A stretch of DNA of 64,000 nucleotides from Psychrobacter piscatorii (GTDB taxonomy: Bacteria > Pseudomonadota > Gammaproteobacteria > Pseudomonadales > Moraxellaceae): assembly GCF_904846415.1 (NCBI RefSeq), contig NZ_CAJHAR010000001.1, positions 62,001 to 126,000 of the forward strand, given 5' to 3'. Shown here in pieces: positions 34,477 to 43,976 of the stretch. Each line of letters opens with the position of its first letter. Positions within the stretch are counted from its first letter, which is position 1. The notes beneath the pieces were generated by a model. That model made no database searches. It saw only the letters and a program-made list of their open reading frames with translations, and was not told the origin of the DNA. The translations under genes were made by a program, and so were the position numbers.

Positions 34477-35736
34477 ATGATCCAAGATATTAATAATACA
34501 GCTAATGGTAATGACGTTGGCAATAATAACGACAGCCAGTTAAATAGTACTGAGCATCCAACACATAGCCTTGACTGGCTGACGCGCCTGATCGCCTTCG
34601 ATACGGTCAGTCGGCACTCTAACCTAGCACTGATCAATGATATAAAAGCGTACTGTGAACAGCTGGGTCTGACGGTAGATTTGACCTTTAACGAGGCAAA
34701 AACCAAGGCCAACTTGTTTGCGACCGTACCCGCTGGTGAAAACGCTGACATCGTGAATAACGGTTTGGTGTTGTCTGGCCATACGGATGTCGTACCCGTT
34801 GATGGTCAGGACTGGACATCAGATCCATTTACGGCAACGATACGTGGTGACAAACTATATGGACGCGGTGCGTGCGATATGAAAGGTTTTATCGCGTGTG
34901 CGTTAACGATGTTGCCACAAGCAGTACAGTTATCCAATAACGGTCAGCTGCGTCGCCCATTGCATCTGGCATTTTCGTTCGATGAAGAGGTGGGCTGCTT
35001 GGGTGCGCCATTGATTTTGGCAGACCTAAAAGCGCGCGGTATCACCCCTGATTACTGTATCGTCGGTGAGCCGACCAATATGGCGATGGTGGTCGCGCAC
35101 AAAGGCATCGCGGTATATCGTTGCCGTGTCCATGGCAAATCAGCGCATTCTTCATTGATTGCACAAGGTGTCAATGCGATCAGCTATGCAAGCAAATTGG
35201 TTGGCTACGTCGATACGCTTGCCGAAGAGCTGAGCGCTCGTGATGATAATGATGCATTGTTTACGGTGCCTTATTCGACATTGTCAGTAGGTACTATACA
35301 CGGCGGCACAGCCACCAATATCGTGCCCAATCTGTGCGAGTTCACCTTTGACTACCGTAACCTGCCGCACATGACGCAAGACGATATACTGGAACCTATT
35401 CAAGCAAAAGTCGCTGAGCTAAATGCGCAAATGCAAGCACGTGCGCCTGAGACGGGTATCGAGCTGATGCAAGAAGAGAGCGTCCCAGCAATGACGGATA
35501 ATGACAGCGCTGAGCTACAGTCATTGATAGCTGCGCTGACTGGTGACGACGAGCGTCATAAAGTCGCTTATGCGACGGAAGGTGGTCAGTTTACCAATGC
35601 AGGTATCCCAACGATCATCTGCGGTCCTGGTAGTATTGAACAGGCGCACAAAGCGGATGAATATGTTGAGTTGATCGAAATCGAACGTTGTGACGGCTTT
35701 TTGCAAAAACTATTAGACAGTTGTACCGTCAAGTAG
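34477..35736 (+). CDS. argE: acetylornithine deacetylase
   Basis: Zinc metallopeptidase-family (M20) enzyme of 419 residues. It makes ornithine by removing the acetyl group in arginine synthesis. M20 motifs are complete: SGHTDVVPVDGQDW, YGRGACDMKGF, FSFDEEVGCLGAP and the GEPT loop. An N-terminal Asn-rich extension of about 28 residues precedes the family start. The downstream LysE-type exporter may share the arginine context. It is followed by a terminator. Confidence 0.93.
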   Translation: MIQDINNTANGNDVGNNNDSQLNSTEHPTHSLDWLTRLIAFDTVSRHSNLALINDIKAYCEQLGLTVDLTFNEAKTKANLFATVPAGENADIVNNGLVLSGHTDVVPVDGQDWTSDPFTATIRGDKLYGRGACDMKGFIACALTMLPQAVQLSNNGQLRRPLHLAFSFDEEVGCLGAPLILADLKARGITPDYCIVGEPTNMAMVVAHKGIAVYRCRVHGKSAHSSLIAQGVNAISYASKLVGYVDTLAEELSARDDNDALFTVPYSTLSVGTIHGGTATNIVPNLCEFTFDYRNLPHMTQDDILEPIQAKVAELNAQMQARAPETGIELMQEESVPAMTDNDSAELQSLIAALTGDDERHKVAYATEGGQFTNAGIPTIICGPGSIEQAHKADEYVELIEIERCDGFLQKLLDSCTVK

Positions 35737-35781
35737 CCTATAAAAATGCTAAACATATGTATATAATATAAGTAAGTATAA

Positions 35782-35812
35782 AAATACCGTCTCAATGGCG
35801 GTATTTCTTTTT
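35782..35812 (+). terminator. rho-independent terminator after argE
   Basis: AAATACCG (35782-35789) pairs with CGGTATTT (35799-35806), followed by CTTTTTTT. Confidence 0.8.
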
Positions 35813-35871
35813 TTGGCGATATGGCTGTTCGTATAAGAACCATTTATATATAACAAAGTAGGGGTTAGCTG

Positions 35872-36600
35872 ATGTCTTGGCATCTGTTTGCAGTATTTTT
35901 CGCAAGTACGTTTTTGATTTCCGCGACCCCAGGTCCCAATATGCTACTGGCATTCCAGTATGGTATGAACTATGGCGTGAAGCGGACGTTATGGACGCTG
36001 GCAGGTTTGAGCCTTGGTCTATTTGTATTACTGCTATCGACATTGTTGGGACTAGATGTGATCAGCCGTCAATCGCCTTGGCTGCTCACAATTATCAAAG
36101 CGGTGGGCGCGGCATACTTGGTGTATTTGGGGATTAGCTCATGGCGTGATGCGGGTGATGGTAGCTTGATGAGCGATGCCAAAGAGTTAAGTGCAGAGGT
36201 TGAAGCCGACTACGATGTTTTTGATGGTAAAGCCGATAAACCACAGCCACGCTCGCTGTCGAGTGCAGCGGTCAAGGCAGGCCCCAGTAACCTTATTCTG
36301 TTTCGTACGGGTGTTTGGGTGTCCTTATCCAATCCAAAAGCGATCTTATTCTTCGCGGCCTTTTTTCCTAAGTTTATTAATTTTAGTGCGCCGCTATGGC
36401 CGCAATATATCTTATTGACCATTGGGCTATTCATGAGCGAAACCATTTGGCAGATCGTATATACCTTAGGCGGTAAAAAGCTGGCAAGCTGGCTTGATGT
36501 CGGTAATCGCTTAGCATGGCTCAATCGTGGTTGCGGCATTATCTTTATCATAATTGCAGCGGCTTTGTTTACTGAAGTAATTAATAGTTTTATGGTATAA
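35872..36600 (+). CDS. LysE/RhtB-family amino acid exporter
   Basis: Inner-membrane exporter of 242 residues. LysE/RhtB pattern: FLISATPGPNMLLAFQYGMNYG, then six hydrophobic helices with a hydrophilic loop of about 45 residues in the middle (after YLGISSWRDAG). The second half has FRTGVWVSLSNPKAILFFAAFFP. It is longer than the usual 205-210 residues because of that acidic loop. The substrate is probably an amino acid (inferred). AGGGG precedes the ATG. Confidence 0.87.
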   Translation: MSWHLFAVFFASTFLISATPGPNMLLAFQYGMNYGVKRTLWTLAGLSLGLFVLLLSTLLGLDVISRQSPWLLTIIKAVGAAYLVYLGISSWRDAGDGSLMSDAKELSAEVEADYDVFDGKADKPQPRSLSSAAVKAGPSNLILFRTGVWVSLSNPKAILFFAAFFPKFINFSAPLWPQYILLTIGLFMSETIWQIVYTLGGKKLASWLDVGNRLAWLNRGCGIIFIIIAAALFTEVINSFMV

Positions 36601-37368
36601 AAAGTTATTAGTTATTATTTGAAATAATTACTTTGTTAAATGAATGGTCTCTGTTATCGAGTTTTTTTGTTATTTAAAAATTAATAGTTGACAATATTTT
36701 TTAAATCGTTATTATTATCTCACTGATTTATAGTCTTGCTATAAATTTCTAATAAATCTGCTACTGTCGCCCTGACATTAGCCACAACCTATGGAGGAAT
36801 CATCGTGTCCTATATAACTGTTAAGACGTTTTTAAAGATTGAATGTATGAAAAGCATGACAACAATGAAGACTTCGAAAAGGTTTGGCTAAATTTATATA
36901 TAGCTATTGAGTGATATTCTATCTATTCATATCAATGAATAGCCTCCTATATGTACTCGCTCCATCCTTCTTCTAAATCTACTTTGTTAAAATAGTGATG
37001 CGATAGTGCTAAGTAGTTTCGTGCTTGCCGTTATCTGCTTATCCAACATTCTGCTGTATCTTTATTACCAAAAAATTATTCACGCTAACACTTAGCGATT
37101 GTCTACCTGTGCGCATAATATTTACGCCCTCATTTTTGGTATGAAAGATTCTTCTTTAAAACGTCCATAATAAATCAGCCATAATTTTTATTGATTTTTA
37201 ATTAATAAAAATACGGTTTTTTATTGCCTATTATTTCTTAATTGACGATTTTATTTCTTGTTAAACATTATGTTTAATCGAGATAGATAAGTAATGTCTA
37301 AAAAATATAAATAGGCGAATTAAAAAAGTGTATGGCTTTAAAAATAAAAAAAGTGGAAAAAATAAATA
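36601..37368. other. 770-base AT-rich region before rtcB
   Basis: This holds a small ORF at 36805-36891 and a promoter-like TTGACA (36688-36693) with TATTAT (36713-36718, 19-base spacer). It also has a hairpin CTATTCAT/ATGAATAG at 36923-36942. The last 250 bases are very AT-rich and hold no recognised element. I see no sigma-54 site (the rtcBA control of E. coli). Confidence 0.4.
36805..36891 (+). CDS. possible 28-residue leader peptide or small protein
   Basis: GTG start preceded by a near-perfect GGAGGA (36794-36799) and a short reading frame. It contains KTFLKIECMKSM, then TTMKTSKRFG and stop. It is Lys-rich with one Cys and no hydrophobic helix. It lies about 480 bases before rtcB. The ribosome site is stronger than those of many real genes nearby, but codon statistics for so short a frame prove nothing. 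It could be a leader peptide, a free small protein or chance. Confidence 0.35.
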   Translation: MSYITVKTFLKIECMKSMTTMKTSKRFG

Positions 37369-38583
37369 ATGAGCATTCAATTAGTATTAAATAAAAATAG
37401 TCAACATGGAGTACCTGTCAAGATTTACACTTCTGATATCGAGCAAGGTGCGATGCAGCAGTTACGCAATTTAGCCCAGCTAGAGTTTGTACATTCGCAC
37501 ATTGCGGTTATGCCTGATGTACATGTGGGCAAAGGTGCAACCGTTGGCAGTGTGATTCCGACCAAGTCTGCCATCATTCCTGCGGCGGTCGGTGTGGATA
37601 TCGGCTGCGGTATGAACGCCGTGCGCTTATCCCTGACTGCAATTGATTTACCTGATAGCTTAAGGTCATTACGCTTGGTAGTGGAGCAACAAGTGCCTGT
37701 GGGTTTCAACATGCACAAGCAAATCCAAGCGAAAAACTCCACACTTGATCCGCTCGGCAAACGCCTAAAACCGATTACCGATAAGCATCCGGGCTTGCTT
37801 AAAATGCTTAAAGGTTTTGAGCGTACGTGGGCGAAGCAGCTGGGTACACTTGGCGGTGGCAATCATTTCATCGAGCTGTGCTTAGATGAAAACCAAGACG
37901 TTTGGGTAATGCTGCATTCTGGTAGCCGCGGTATTGGTAACTGTATCGGGCGCTACTTTATCAATTTGGCCAAAAAAGAGCGTCAATCGCGCTTTGGTCA
38001 TGTGCCCGATCGTGATTTGTCGTATTTTGCCCAAGGGTCTGACAGCTTTGCCGATTATGTTGAGGCGGTCGGCTGGGCGCAGGATTACGCGCTAGAGAAT
38101 CGCCGCGAGATGATGCGTTTGGTGATTAAGGCGCTGCAATCACCGCAAGCAGGGTTGCCACGATTTCAGCTGACCAAAGAGGCCATTAACTGTCATCACA
38201 ACTATGTCAATGAAGAGGTGCATTTTGGCGAGCAGGTTTACGTGACGCGTAAAGGTGCAATCAGTGCTTATGCCGGTGAGCTTGGCATTATCCCCGGATC
38301 CATGGGTGCAAAATCCTTTATCGTCCGTGGTCTAGGCGCGGCAGAATCGTTTTGCTCTTGCTCACACGGGGCGGGGCGACAGATGAGCCGTGGTAAAGCG
38401 ATACGCGCGTTCACCATTGATGAGCTAAAAGCGCAAACCGATGGTGTTGAATGTCGTAAAGACAAAGGCGTTATCGATGAGATACCCGGCGCGTACAAAG
38501 ACATTGATGAAGTGATGGCCAATCAAAAAGATTTGGTTGAAGTGGTGCATACGCTAAAACAAGTCATGTGTATTAAAGGCTAG
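37369..38583 (+). CDS. rtcB: RtcB-family RNA ligase
   Basis: RNA-splicing ligase of 404 residues that joins 2',3'-cyclic phosphate or 3'-phosphate ends to 5'-OH ends using GTP and Mn2+. Conserved features: PDVHVGKGATVGSV, GVDIGCGMNAVR (metal ligands), GTLGGGNHFIEL, LHSGSRG, and SHGAGRQMSR, where His333 is the expected guanylylated residue. It lacks the archease partner gene next to it. It is the first gene of a three-gene set with two unknowns, and the intergenic region to the next gene forms a perfect 10-bp hairpin. Confidence 0.95.
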   Translation: MSIQLVLNKNSQHGVPVKIYTSDIEQGAMQQLRNLAQLEFVHSHIAVMPDVHVGKGATVGSVIPTKSAIIPAAVGVDIGCGMNAVRLSLTAIDLPDSLRSLRLVVEQQVPVGFNMHKQIQAKNSTLDPLGKRLKPITDKHPGLLKMLKGFERTWAKQLGTLGGGNHFIELCLDENQDVWVMLHSGSRGIGNCIGRYFINLAKKERQSRFGHVPDRDLSYFAQGSDSFADYVEAVGWAQDYALENRREMMRLVIKALQSPQAGLPRFQLTKEAINCHHNYVNEEVHFGEQVYVTRKGAISAYAGELGIIPGSMGAKSFIVRGLGAAESFCSCSHGAGRQMSRGKAIRAFTIDELKAQTDGVECRKDKGVIDEIPGAYKDIDEVMANQKDLVEVVHTLKQVMCIKG

Positions 38584-38597
38584 CTTTTTCATGAAAC

Positions 38598-38640
38598 TTG
38601 ATCTTGCTTTGACTGTCAGCATCTTATGACGCAAGATCAA
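38598..38640. repeat. 10-bp perfect inverted repeat between rtcB and the next gene
   Basis: TTGATCTTGC (38598-38607) pairs with GCAAGATCAA (38631-38640), with a 23-base loop. Its right arm ends 3 bases before the ribosome site of the next gene. Confidence 0.5.
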
Positions 38641-38655
38641 ATTGAGGAGACAATT

Positions 38656-39207
38656 ATGAGAGATTATCCTTATATCAATAAAAATGGTAAGAAAAGACCT
38701 CAATCAAAAGAGTGGGCTGATATACGAGCAGAGATTATGTGCTTGAAAACTGAGCTGAATCTAACGGATAAATCTTTTCGAGTTCTAACCCCTTACGATG
38801 ATTACAAAGGCATAGAAGAGCAGATTTATCAAACCTTTTGCAAAATTGAAAATGGTAAAAGCCGTCCAGTTTGGTTATGGCAAAATCTGATACAAGAAAC
38901 GTATTCAATAGAAATCAAAGATTCTCTTGAGAATTACTTGTTACGCTTAATTCAGCCCAATGAAAGTGTTTGGTTTGGTGTCACAGGAACATTCAAGGAG
39001 CGTTCAAAAATCTGGTTTTACGAGGGTAAAGTTGAGGCAATAATAAAAATACTCGATGAAATCTGCTTCTTTGACGAGTGCTATTTTGTTTCTAAAAATT
39101 ATGATTGGCTCATCTGTAACAATCACCATGACATCTTGATGGCCACAGGTAAAGACATGCCACAAAAATTAAAGGCTATAGAAAATGTAGCAAAGAATAA
39201 AGGATAA
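38656..39207 (+). CDS. DUF6756-like protein, unknown function
   Basis: Cytoplasmic protein of 183 residues, tentatively DUF6756 from the pattern of FWFYEGxVEAIIKILDEICFFDECYFVSKNYDWLICNNHH-type residues, here KIWFYEGKVEAIIKI and CYFVSKNYDWLICNNHHDIL. The biochemical role is unknown. The frame opens at 38626, but the ATG at 38656 has GAGGAGA and a good spacing, so I use it. It shares the rtcB transcript (72 bases after it) and is followed 4 bases later by a small basic protein. Confidence 0.6.
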   Translation: MRDYPYINKNGKKRPQSKEWADIRAEIMCLKTELNLTDKSFRVLTPYDDYKGIEEQIYQTFCKIENGKSRPVWLWQNLIQETYSIEIKDSLENYLLRLIQPNESVWFGVTGTFKERSKIWFYEGKVEAIIKILDEICFFDECYFVSKNYDWLICNNHHDILMATGKDMPQKLKAIENVAKNKG

Positions 39208-39211
39208 AATA

Positions 39212-39448
39212 ATGAGCTTAAAACAAATGTTAAAAAAGGCCAAACAGATTGAGCGACAGCTAGCACAACAACAGGCGGTAGGCACAGAGCCATCACATGG
39301 CGCAGTGAAACCGCGTAATTATTTGGCACTGGATCCGCTGTTAAGAAAGGGTGGTCTTCATGAAAAGGAAGATATCGATATCGTCCGCAAGAAACGTCGC
39401 CGTGAGACCAAGCAGCAATTACGGAAGACAGATTGGTTATCAGAATAG
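39212..39448 (+). CDS. small basic protein, unknown
   Basis: Seventy-eight-residue protein, very basic (MLKKAKQIERQLAQQQ and the C-terminal KKRRRETKQQLRKTDW), with a helical N-terminus and no hydrophobic segment. It might bind RNA or ribosomes, but that is only a guess from charge. The gene follows the DUF6756-like gene by 4 bases. A bidirectional terminator comes after it. Confidence 0.6.
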   Translation: MSLKQMLKKAKQIERQLAQQQAVGTEPSHGAVKPRNYLALDPLLRKGGLHEKEDIDIVRKKRRRETKQQLRKTDWLSE

Positions 39449-39475
39449 TGATGATTAACATTCACCCACAAAAAA

Positions 39476-39507
39476 GCCGTTCGCTATTATAGTGAACGGC
39501 CTTTTTT
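39476..39507. terminator. bidirectional terminator between the rtcB operon and miaB
   Basis: GCCGTTCGCTA/TAGTGAACGGC stem (about 39476-39500, one mismatch) flanked by A and T runs on either side. Confidence 0.85.
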
Positions 39508-39535
39508 TATTTAACTAGAATTGTTATATGTAGTT

Positions 39536-41029
39536 CTATGCCAACACTTCGATTAGCTCGCCTTTTACCATGTGCGGGCTGACAAAATCAGTGATGCGCA
39601 CGCTGACGAGTTTACCAAGTAACTCATCCATTTTGTCTTCGTCATAAGGGAACATGACCGTACGCGTATTATCCGCTGTACCAATTAGGCAGTCAGGGTG
39701 ACGATTGGCAACTTGTTCAACCAAGACGCGAGTAGTGGTGCCGACCATCTCATGCGTTTTGGCAAGCGTTGAATCGATAATAACTTTTTGGAACTCAGCC
39801 AAACGCGCTTTTTTAGTCGTGAAGCTTACGTCATCTGGCAGTTCTGCTGCTGGCGTGCCAGGACGCTTGGAGTAGATAAAGCTGTACGAGTGATCGAAGT
39901 TCAATTCTTTTGCCAAGTTTAAGGTATCTTGGAAATCTTGTTCCGTCTCGCCAGGGAAGCCAATGATAAAGTCGCTCGACAAGTGAATATCTGGACGAAT
40001 AGCTTTAAGCTTATTGATCTGATTGATATAAACATCAATGGTATGGTTACGCTTCATCGCTGCCAAGATAGCATTTGAGCCACTTTGAACAGGTAAGTGT
40101 AGGTGCGATACCAACTCTGGCAATTGTGCATAAGCATCAATGATATCATCGGTAAACTCAAGCGGATGGCTGGTTGTATAGCGAATACGCTCGACACCAT
40201 CGACGTGCGAGACATAATGCAGCAGCTCAGCGAAACGGCAAATACTGCCATCGTCTTTTTCGCCACGATAGCCGTTGACGTTTTGACCGAGTAGGTTGAT
40301 TTCACGCACACCTTGCTCGGCAAGGCTATCAATCTCTGCCAATACATCATCAAGCGGGCGTGACAACTCTTCGCCGCGCGTATAAGGCACGACGCAGAAT
40401 GAGCAATACTTTGAACAACCTTCCATGATTGAGACAAAGGCTTTATAGCCTTCTACTCTTGGCTCAGGTAAAAAGTCGAACTTTTCAATACTGGGGAAGG
40501 ATACGTCAATCGTACCGATACGGTTTTTGGGCGCGATATCACGCTGCTCATGTGATTGATCATATAGTTCTGGCAGACGGTGCAAGGTTTGCGGGCCAAA
40601 CACCATATCTACATAAGGTGCGCGTTTTTGGATGTTGTCGCCTTCTTGTGAGGCCACGCAGCCGCCAACGCCAATCACCAGATCAGGACGTTTTTCTTTG
40701 AGTTTGCGCCAACGGCCTAATTCTGAAAAGACTTTTTCTTGGGCTTTTTCACGGATAGAGCAGGTGTTCATCAGCAGCACGTCGGCTTCATCGATATCAT
40801 GTGTCACTTCCATACCGTGTGAATCGCCGAGCACATCGAGCATTTTGTCAGAATCATAGACATTCATCTGACAGCCTTGAGTAGTAATGAATACCTTCTT
40901 AGTTGCGGCTTTTTCGACGGGCGCTTGGGCTGGACCTGGTTCTTTGAGTGCAGTGACAGCACGTGCGGTGACAGTCGTCTCAGCAGCAGCATCGTCATCG
41001 ATGCGGGGATTGAATACAGTAACACTCAT
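39536..41029 (-). CDS. miaB: tRNA methylthiotransferase MiaB
   Basis: Radical-SAM enzyme of about 497 residues making ms2i6A37 in tRNA. The Fe-S cluster cysteines of the N-terminal domain are Cys53, Cys90 and Cys124 (GCQMN, NTCS, GGCVA). The radical SAM cluster cysteines are Cys205, Cys209 and Cys212 in [10 protein letters not shown]-terminal TRAM domain follows. The N-terminus has about 40 extra residues, including an acidic and Ala/Pro-rich stretch. The frame opens to 41110 but the ATG at 41029 gives the better fit; the ribosome site is weak. Confidence 0.95.
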   Translation of the reverse strand: MSVTVFNPRIDDDAAAETTVTARAVTALKEPGPAQAPVEKAATKKVFITTQGCQMNVYDSDKMLDVLGDSHGMEVTHDIDEADVLLMNTCSIREKAQEKVFSELGRWRKLKEKRPDLVIGVGGCVASQEGDNIQKRAPYVDMVFGPQTLHRLPELYDQSHEQRDIAPKNRIGTIDVSFPSIEKFDFLPEPRVEGYKAFVSIMEGCSKYCSFCVVPYTRGEELSRPLDDVLAEIDSLAEQGVREINLLGQNVNGYRGEKDDGSICRFAELLHYVSHVDGVERIRYTTSHPLEFTDDIIDAYAQLPELVSHLHLPVQSGSNAILAAMKRNHTIDVYINQINKLKAIRPDIHLSSDFIIGFPGETEQDFQDTLNLAKELNFDHSYSFIYSKRPGTPAAELPDDVSFTTKKARLAEFQKVIIDSTLAKTHEMVGTTTRVLVEQVANRHPDCLIGTADNTRTVMFPYDEDKMDELLGKLVSVRITDFVSPHMVKGELIEVLA

Positions 41030-41376
41030 AAGGATAAGTCCATGATTGACCAAAAATATAGCGGAGTAGCCGATTAACAAGTGGCGTATTTTATCACAAC
41101 CCTGTACCAATGTGAAAAATTAGCATAGGCGATGGGTCGTCAATATGATAAATAATTCATAGCAGTATCAATTATTTACTGTGATTAATATTACCATTTA
41201 TAAAAACTGAGGCTCGTTATCATTTCTATGTTACACCGTGCTGTCCTATTTATTAACAAAAGGTAAAGGAGATAGTTGAAAGTACAATGAGTATAGTATG
41301 ATGATTGATATACCCTTGGCGGTACCTAGCGAACCGTTATTCATATATTTGTAGAGATATCATAAAGAGAGTCAGT

Positions 41377-43497
41377 ATGACAAAGTTGCGTGTTGCGCAT
41401 AGCATCAAGGATGAAGAATCAGTCAGTCAAAAGCGCGTGTCGAAGCGGATCGCAGCCGGTACGTTACGGATGAGTGCGTTTAGCGTGGCAACAGCGGTAA
41501 GTGCACTTGGTATGTCGCAAGTGGCTTGCGCGGAGTTGACGTGGGGCGATGAGGAAAGCTATCAACAAGAGAGCAACTATCAACAAGACAGCAGTATTGA
41601 TTCGTTTACAGCGGCGGCTATCGCAGCGGATCGTGGCGATGTGGGTGCGCTCTATAATTATGAGCAAATAATGAGCGGTGGTCTATTTGCCATGTATCCA
41701 ACTTACTGGCGGATGAATCTAGACCTCAATTCACAAAGTTCAGCGGCAGTATCACAGTTTGTACGCCAGTATCCAGATACAGTCATGGCCGAGAAGCTGG
41801 TGGCTGACTTTGCGGAGACCAAAGCGGGGTCGAATGATTACGCCTCTGTCAGACAAGTGGCAAATCTTATCACCAATGCCGATGCTAGCGAGCGCTGCGC
41901 TATCGCCCTTGGGTTCAATAATGGCGGTGATACCATGCGTGCCATGGCTGCCAAATCTGATGTTTGGTTAACCACCAAAAAGCAGCCCGCCTTGTGTGAC
42001 CAGCTAGCGATGGAAATGAATAATAATGCGCTCATTAGCAATCAAGATCGCGCTTCTCGTCTCAAGCGTATGTTACGAATAGGCAAAACAGGTGATATTA
42101 TGGCGCTGTCGTCACGACTAGGTACGCCGATTGCTTATTCGGCGCTCAGTGAAATTCAGCTAAATCCCTCGTCGTTTTTTAGCCGCTTTGGCCGCGAGCC
42201 TGCCAGCCAAACCAATCAATACCTATACCTATATGCTATTGGCCGTGTCGCAGATAAATCCTATCGAGAGGCAGCACTGCAATTAGATTTTGATATCAAA
42301 CAAGACAATCAGCGCGCTATCAAACTATTGAATGACGAAACACGTCGTTACGCCTATCGTACGCTTGGTGTTAAGCGCATGAACCACAATACAGATGACG
42401 GTTTTAATGTTGAAGCGGTAGAGTGGCTCCGCAATAGTTTAGATGATGACTTTAACTTTGAAGAAGCTGAAGACTACGCCATGGCAGCGATCCGCTTTGG
42501 CCGCTGGGATGATGTAGTTGAAGCTATCTCAAAAATGGATGGTGAAATTCAAAAGGATGGTCAGTGGCAATATTGGCTTGCTCGTGCTTATGAACAATCG
42601 AGCAATAGTAGCAAACGCAATACTGCCAAAAAGATGTATCAAAATCTAGCGAAAAGTAACGACTACTATGGCTTGATGGCAAAAGACAGAATTGGTCAGC
42701 GATTTGATGCCAGTCGCCTAGGTGGTAGCAATTTACCCAATGTTAGTACCGCTGACCGCGCTCGCGTGATGCAAGATGGCAACTTTGCTCGCGCATTTGC
42801 CTTATATAACTCTGATGCCAGCCGTGCGTATGCCAACCGCGAATGGAACTGGGCTGTGAAGCAAGCACGAGATAATCGTGATGATAATCTGATCATTGCT
42901 GCCGCGCGTCAAGCCTATGACATGGGCTGGCTCGATCGGGCGATTTATGCCGTTGATAATACCGATAGAGTTGATAGCTTGGCACTTTCGCATCCAATGC
43001 CGCACCAAGATTCAGTGGTGCGCTATAGCCAGTCAGCGGGTATTGATCCAGCGTGGGCTTATGGCATCATGCGTCAAGAGAGCCGTTTTGTATCTTCCGC
43101 GCGCTCAAATGTGGGCGCCAGTGGGTTGATGCAAGTCATGCCTGATACCGCAAAATATATCGCTCGAAATCTAGGTGAGACTTATAGTGCGAGCCGTGCC
43201 AACAGTGGTGATACCAATATCCGTTATGGTACATGGTATATGGGTGATATCTTAAGTAAACTGAACTATCAGCCAGTATTGGCAACCGCAGGTTATAACG
43301 CGGGTCCTAATAATGCCAAACGCTGGCAGCCAACCTATGGCGCAATCGCCGCAGATCAATATGTCGAATCGATTGCCTTTCCTGAAACGCGTAACTATGT
43401 CAAACACGTGATGGAAAACGCCACTATCTATAGTAGTCTGTTAGGTCGTAGCCAGCCAATCAGTCAACGTATGGGTACAGTACCTGCTGCATTTTAA
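41377..43497 (+). CDS. slt: soluble lytic murein transglycosylase (Slt70-like)
   Basis: Periplasmic lytic transglycosylase of 706 residues. A signal peptide-like start (SAFSVATAVSALGMSQVACA) is followed by the long helical U- and L-domains. The C-terminal SLT domain has the catalytic Glu568 in GIMRQESRF and the following GASGLMQVMPDTA and AGYNAGPNNAKRW motifs. The earlier in-frame ATG at 41305 is not preceded by a ribosome site. AAAGAGAG precedes 41377. A terminator follows. Confidence 0.93.
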   Translation: MTKLRVAHSIKDEESVSQKRVSKRIAAGTLRMSAFSVATAVSALGMSQVACAELTWGDEESYQQESNYQQDSSIDSFTAAAIAADRGDVGALYNYEQIMSGGLFAMYPTYWRMNLDLNSQSSAAVSQFVRQYPDTVMAEKLVADFAETKAGSNDYASVRQVANLITNADASERCAIALGFNNGGDTMRAMAAKSDVWLTTKKQPALCDQLAMEMNNNALISNQDRASRLKRMLRIGKTGDIMALSSRLGTPIAYSALSEIQLNPSSFFSRFGREPASQTNQYLYLYAIGRVADKSYREAALQLDFDIKQDNQRAIKLLNDETRRYAYRTLGVKRMNHNTDDGFNVEAVEWLRNSLDDDFNFEEAEDYAMAAIRFGRWDDVVEAISKMDGEIQKDGQWQYWLARAYEQSSNSSKRNTAKKMYQNLAKSNDYYGLMAKDRIGQRFDASRLGGSNLPNVSTADRARVMQDGNFARAFALYNSDASRAYANREWNWAVKQARDNRDDNLIIAAARQAYDMGWLDRAIYAVDNTDRVDSLALSHPMPHQDSVVRYSQSAGIDPAWAYGIMRQESRFVSSARSNVGASGLMQVMPDTAKYIARNLGETYSASRANSGDTNIRYGTWYMGDILSKLNYQPVLATAGYNAGPNNAKRWQPTYGAIAADQYVESIAFPETRNYVKHVMENATIYSSLLGRSQPISQRMGTVPAAF

Positions 43498-43514
43498 TCA
43501 GTGAATTCGTATTT

Positions 43515-43553
43515 AATAGACCACTAGCTTTTATAGTTAATGGTCTATTTTTT
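43515..43553 (+). terminator. terminator after slt
   Basis: AATAGACCA (43515-43523) pairs with TGGTCTATT (43541-43549), followed by T. Confidence 0.7.
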
Positions 43554-43935
43554 ATGGGCTGAATGACAGTAAGTTTTCCTATTCTGCATAATAAATACTG
43601 GACTTAGTTTTGTAATTGTTGACGAGCACGACAACGTTTACGTTTTTGCTATAGATTAAAAAAGACATTTTGTTACCATTGCTTTAATTGACGTTTATAT
43701 TCTTCAGTCTTGTTCTTAGATCGCTATGTGTTTAATGCTGTTAGCACAATGATTTAAGTGATAGCCCATGTTTTATCATTGCTAATTGCTTCCAGCCCTA
43801 TGATCAAAAAATACTTCAAACTGTTTGTATTATCGAAAACTAGGCAACCTCTACTGATTCAGGTGCCCTCGTTATCTAATACAAAAGCAGAAACAAGCGC
43901 AAAAATTAAGACATCCAGTTTCTTGGTGCAGTTCC

Positions 43936-43965
43936 GTGGAAGTTTGATAAGTGGAAGTTTGATAA
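43936..43965 (+). repeat. 15-bp tandem duplication
   Basis: GTGGAAGTTTGATAA occurs twice head-to-tail (43936-43950 and 43951-43965), immediately upstream of the RNase T2-like start codon at 43977. It looks like a recent slippage duplication in the 5' leader. Confidence 0.9.
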
Positions 43966-43976
43966 ATAGGCATCAT

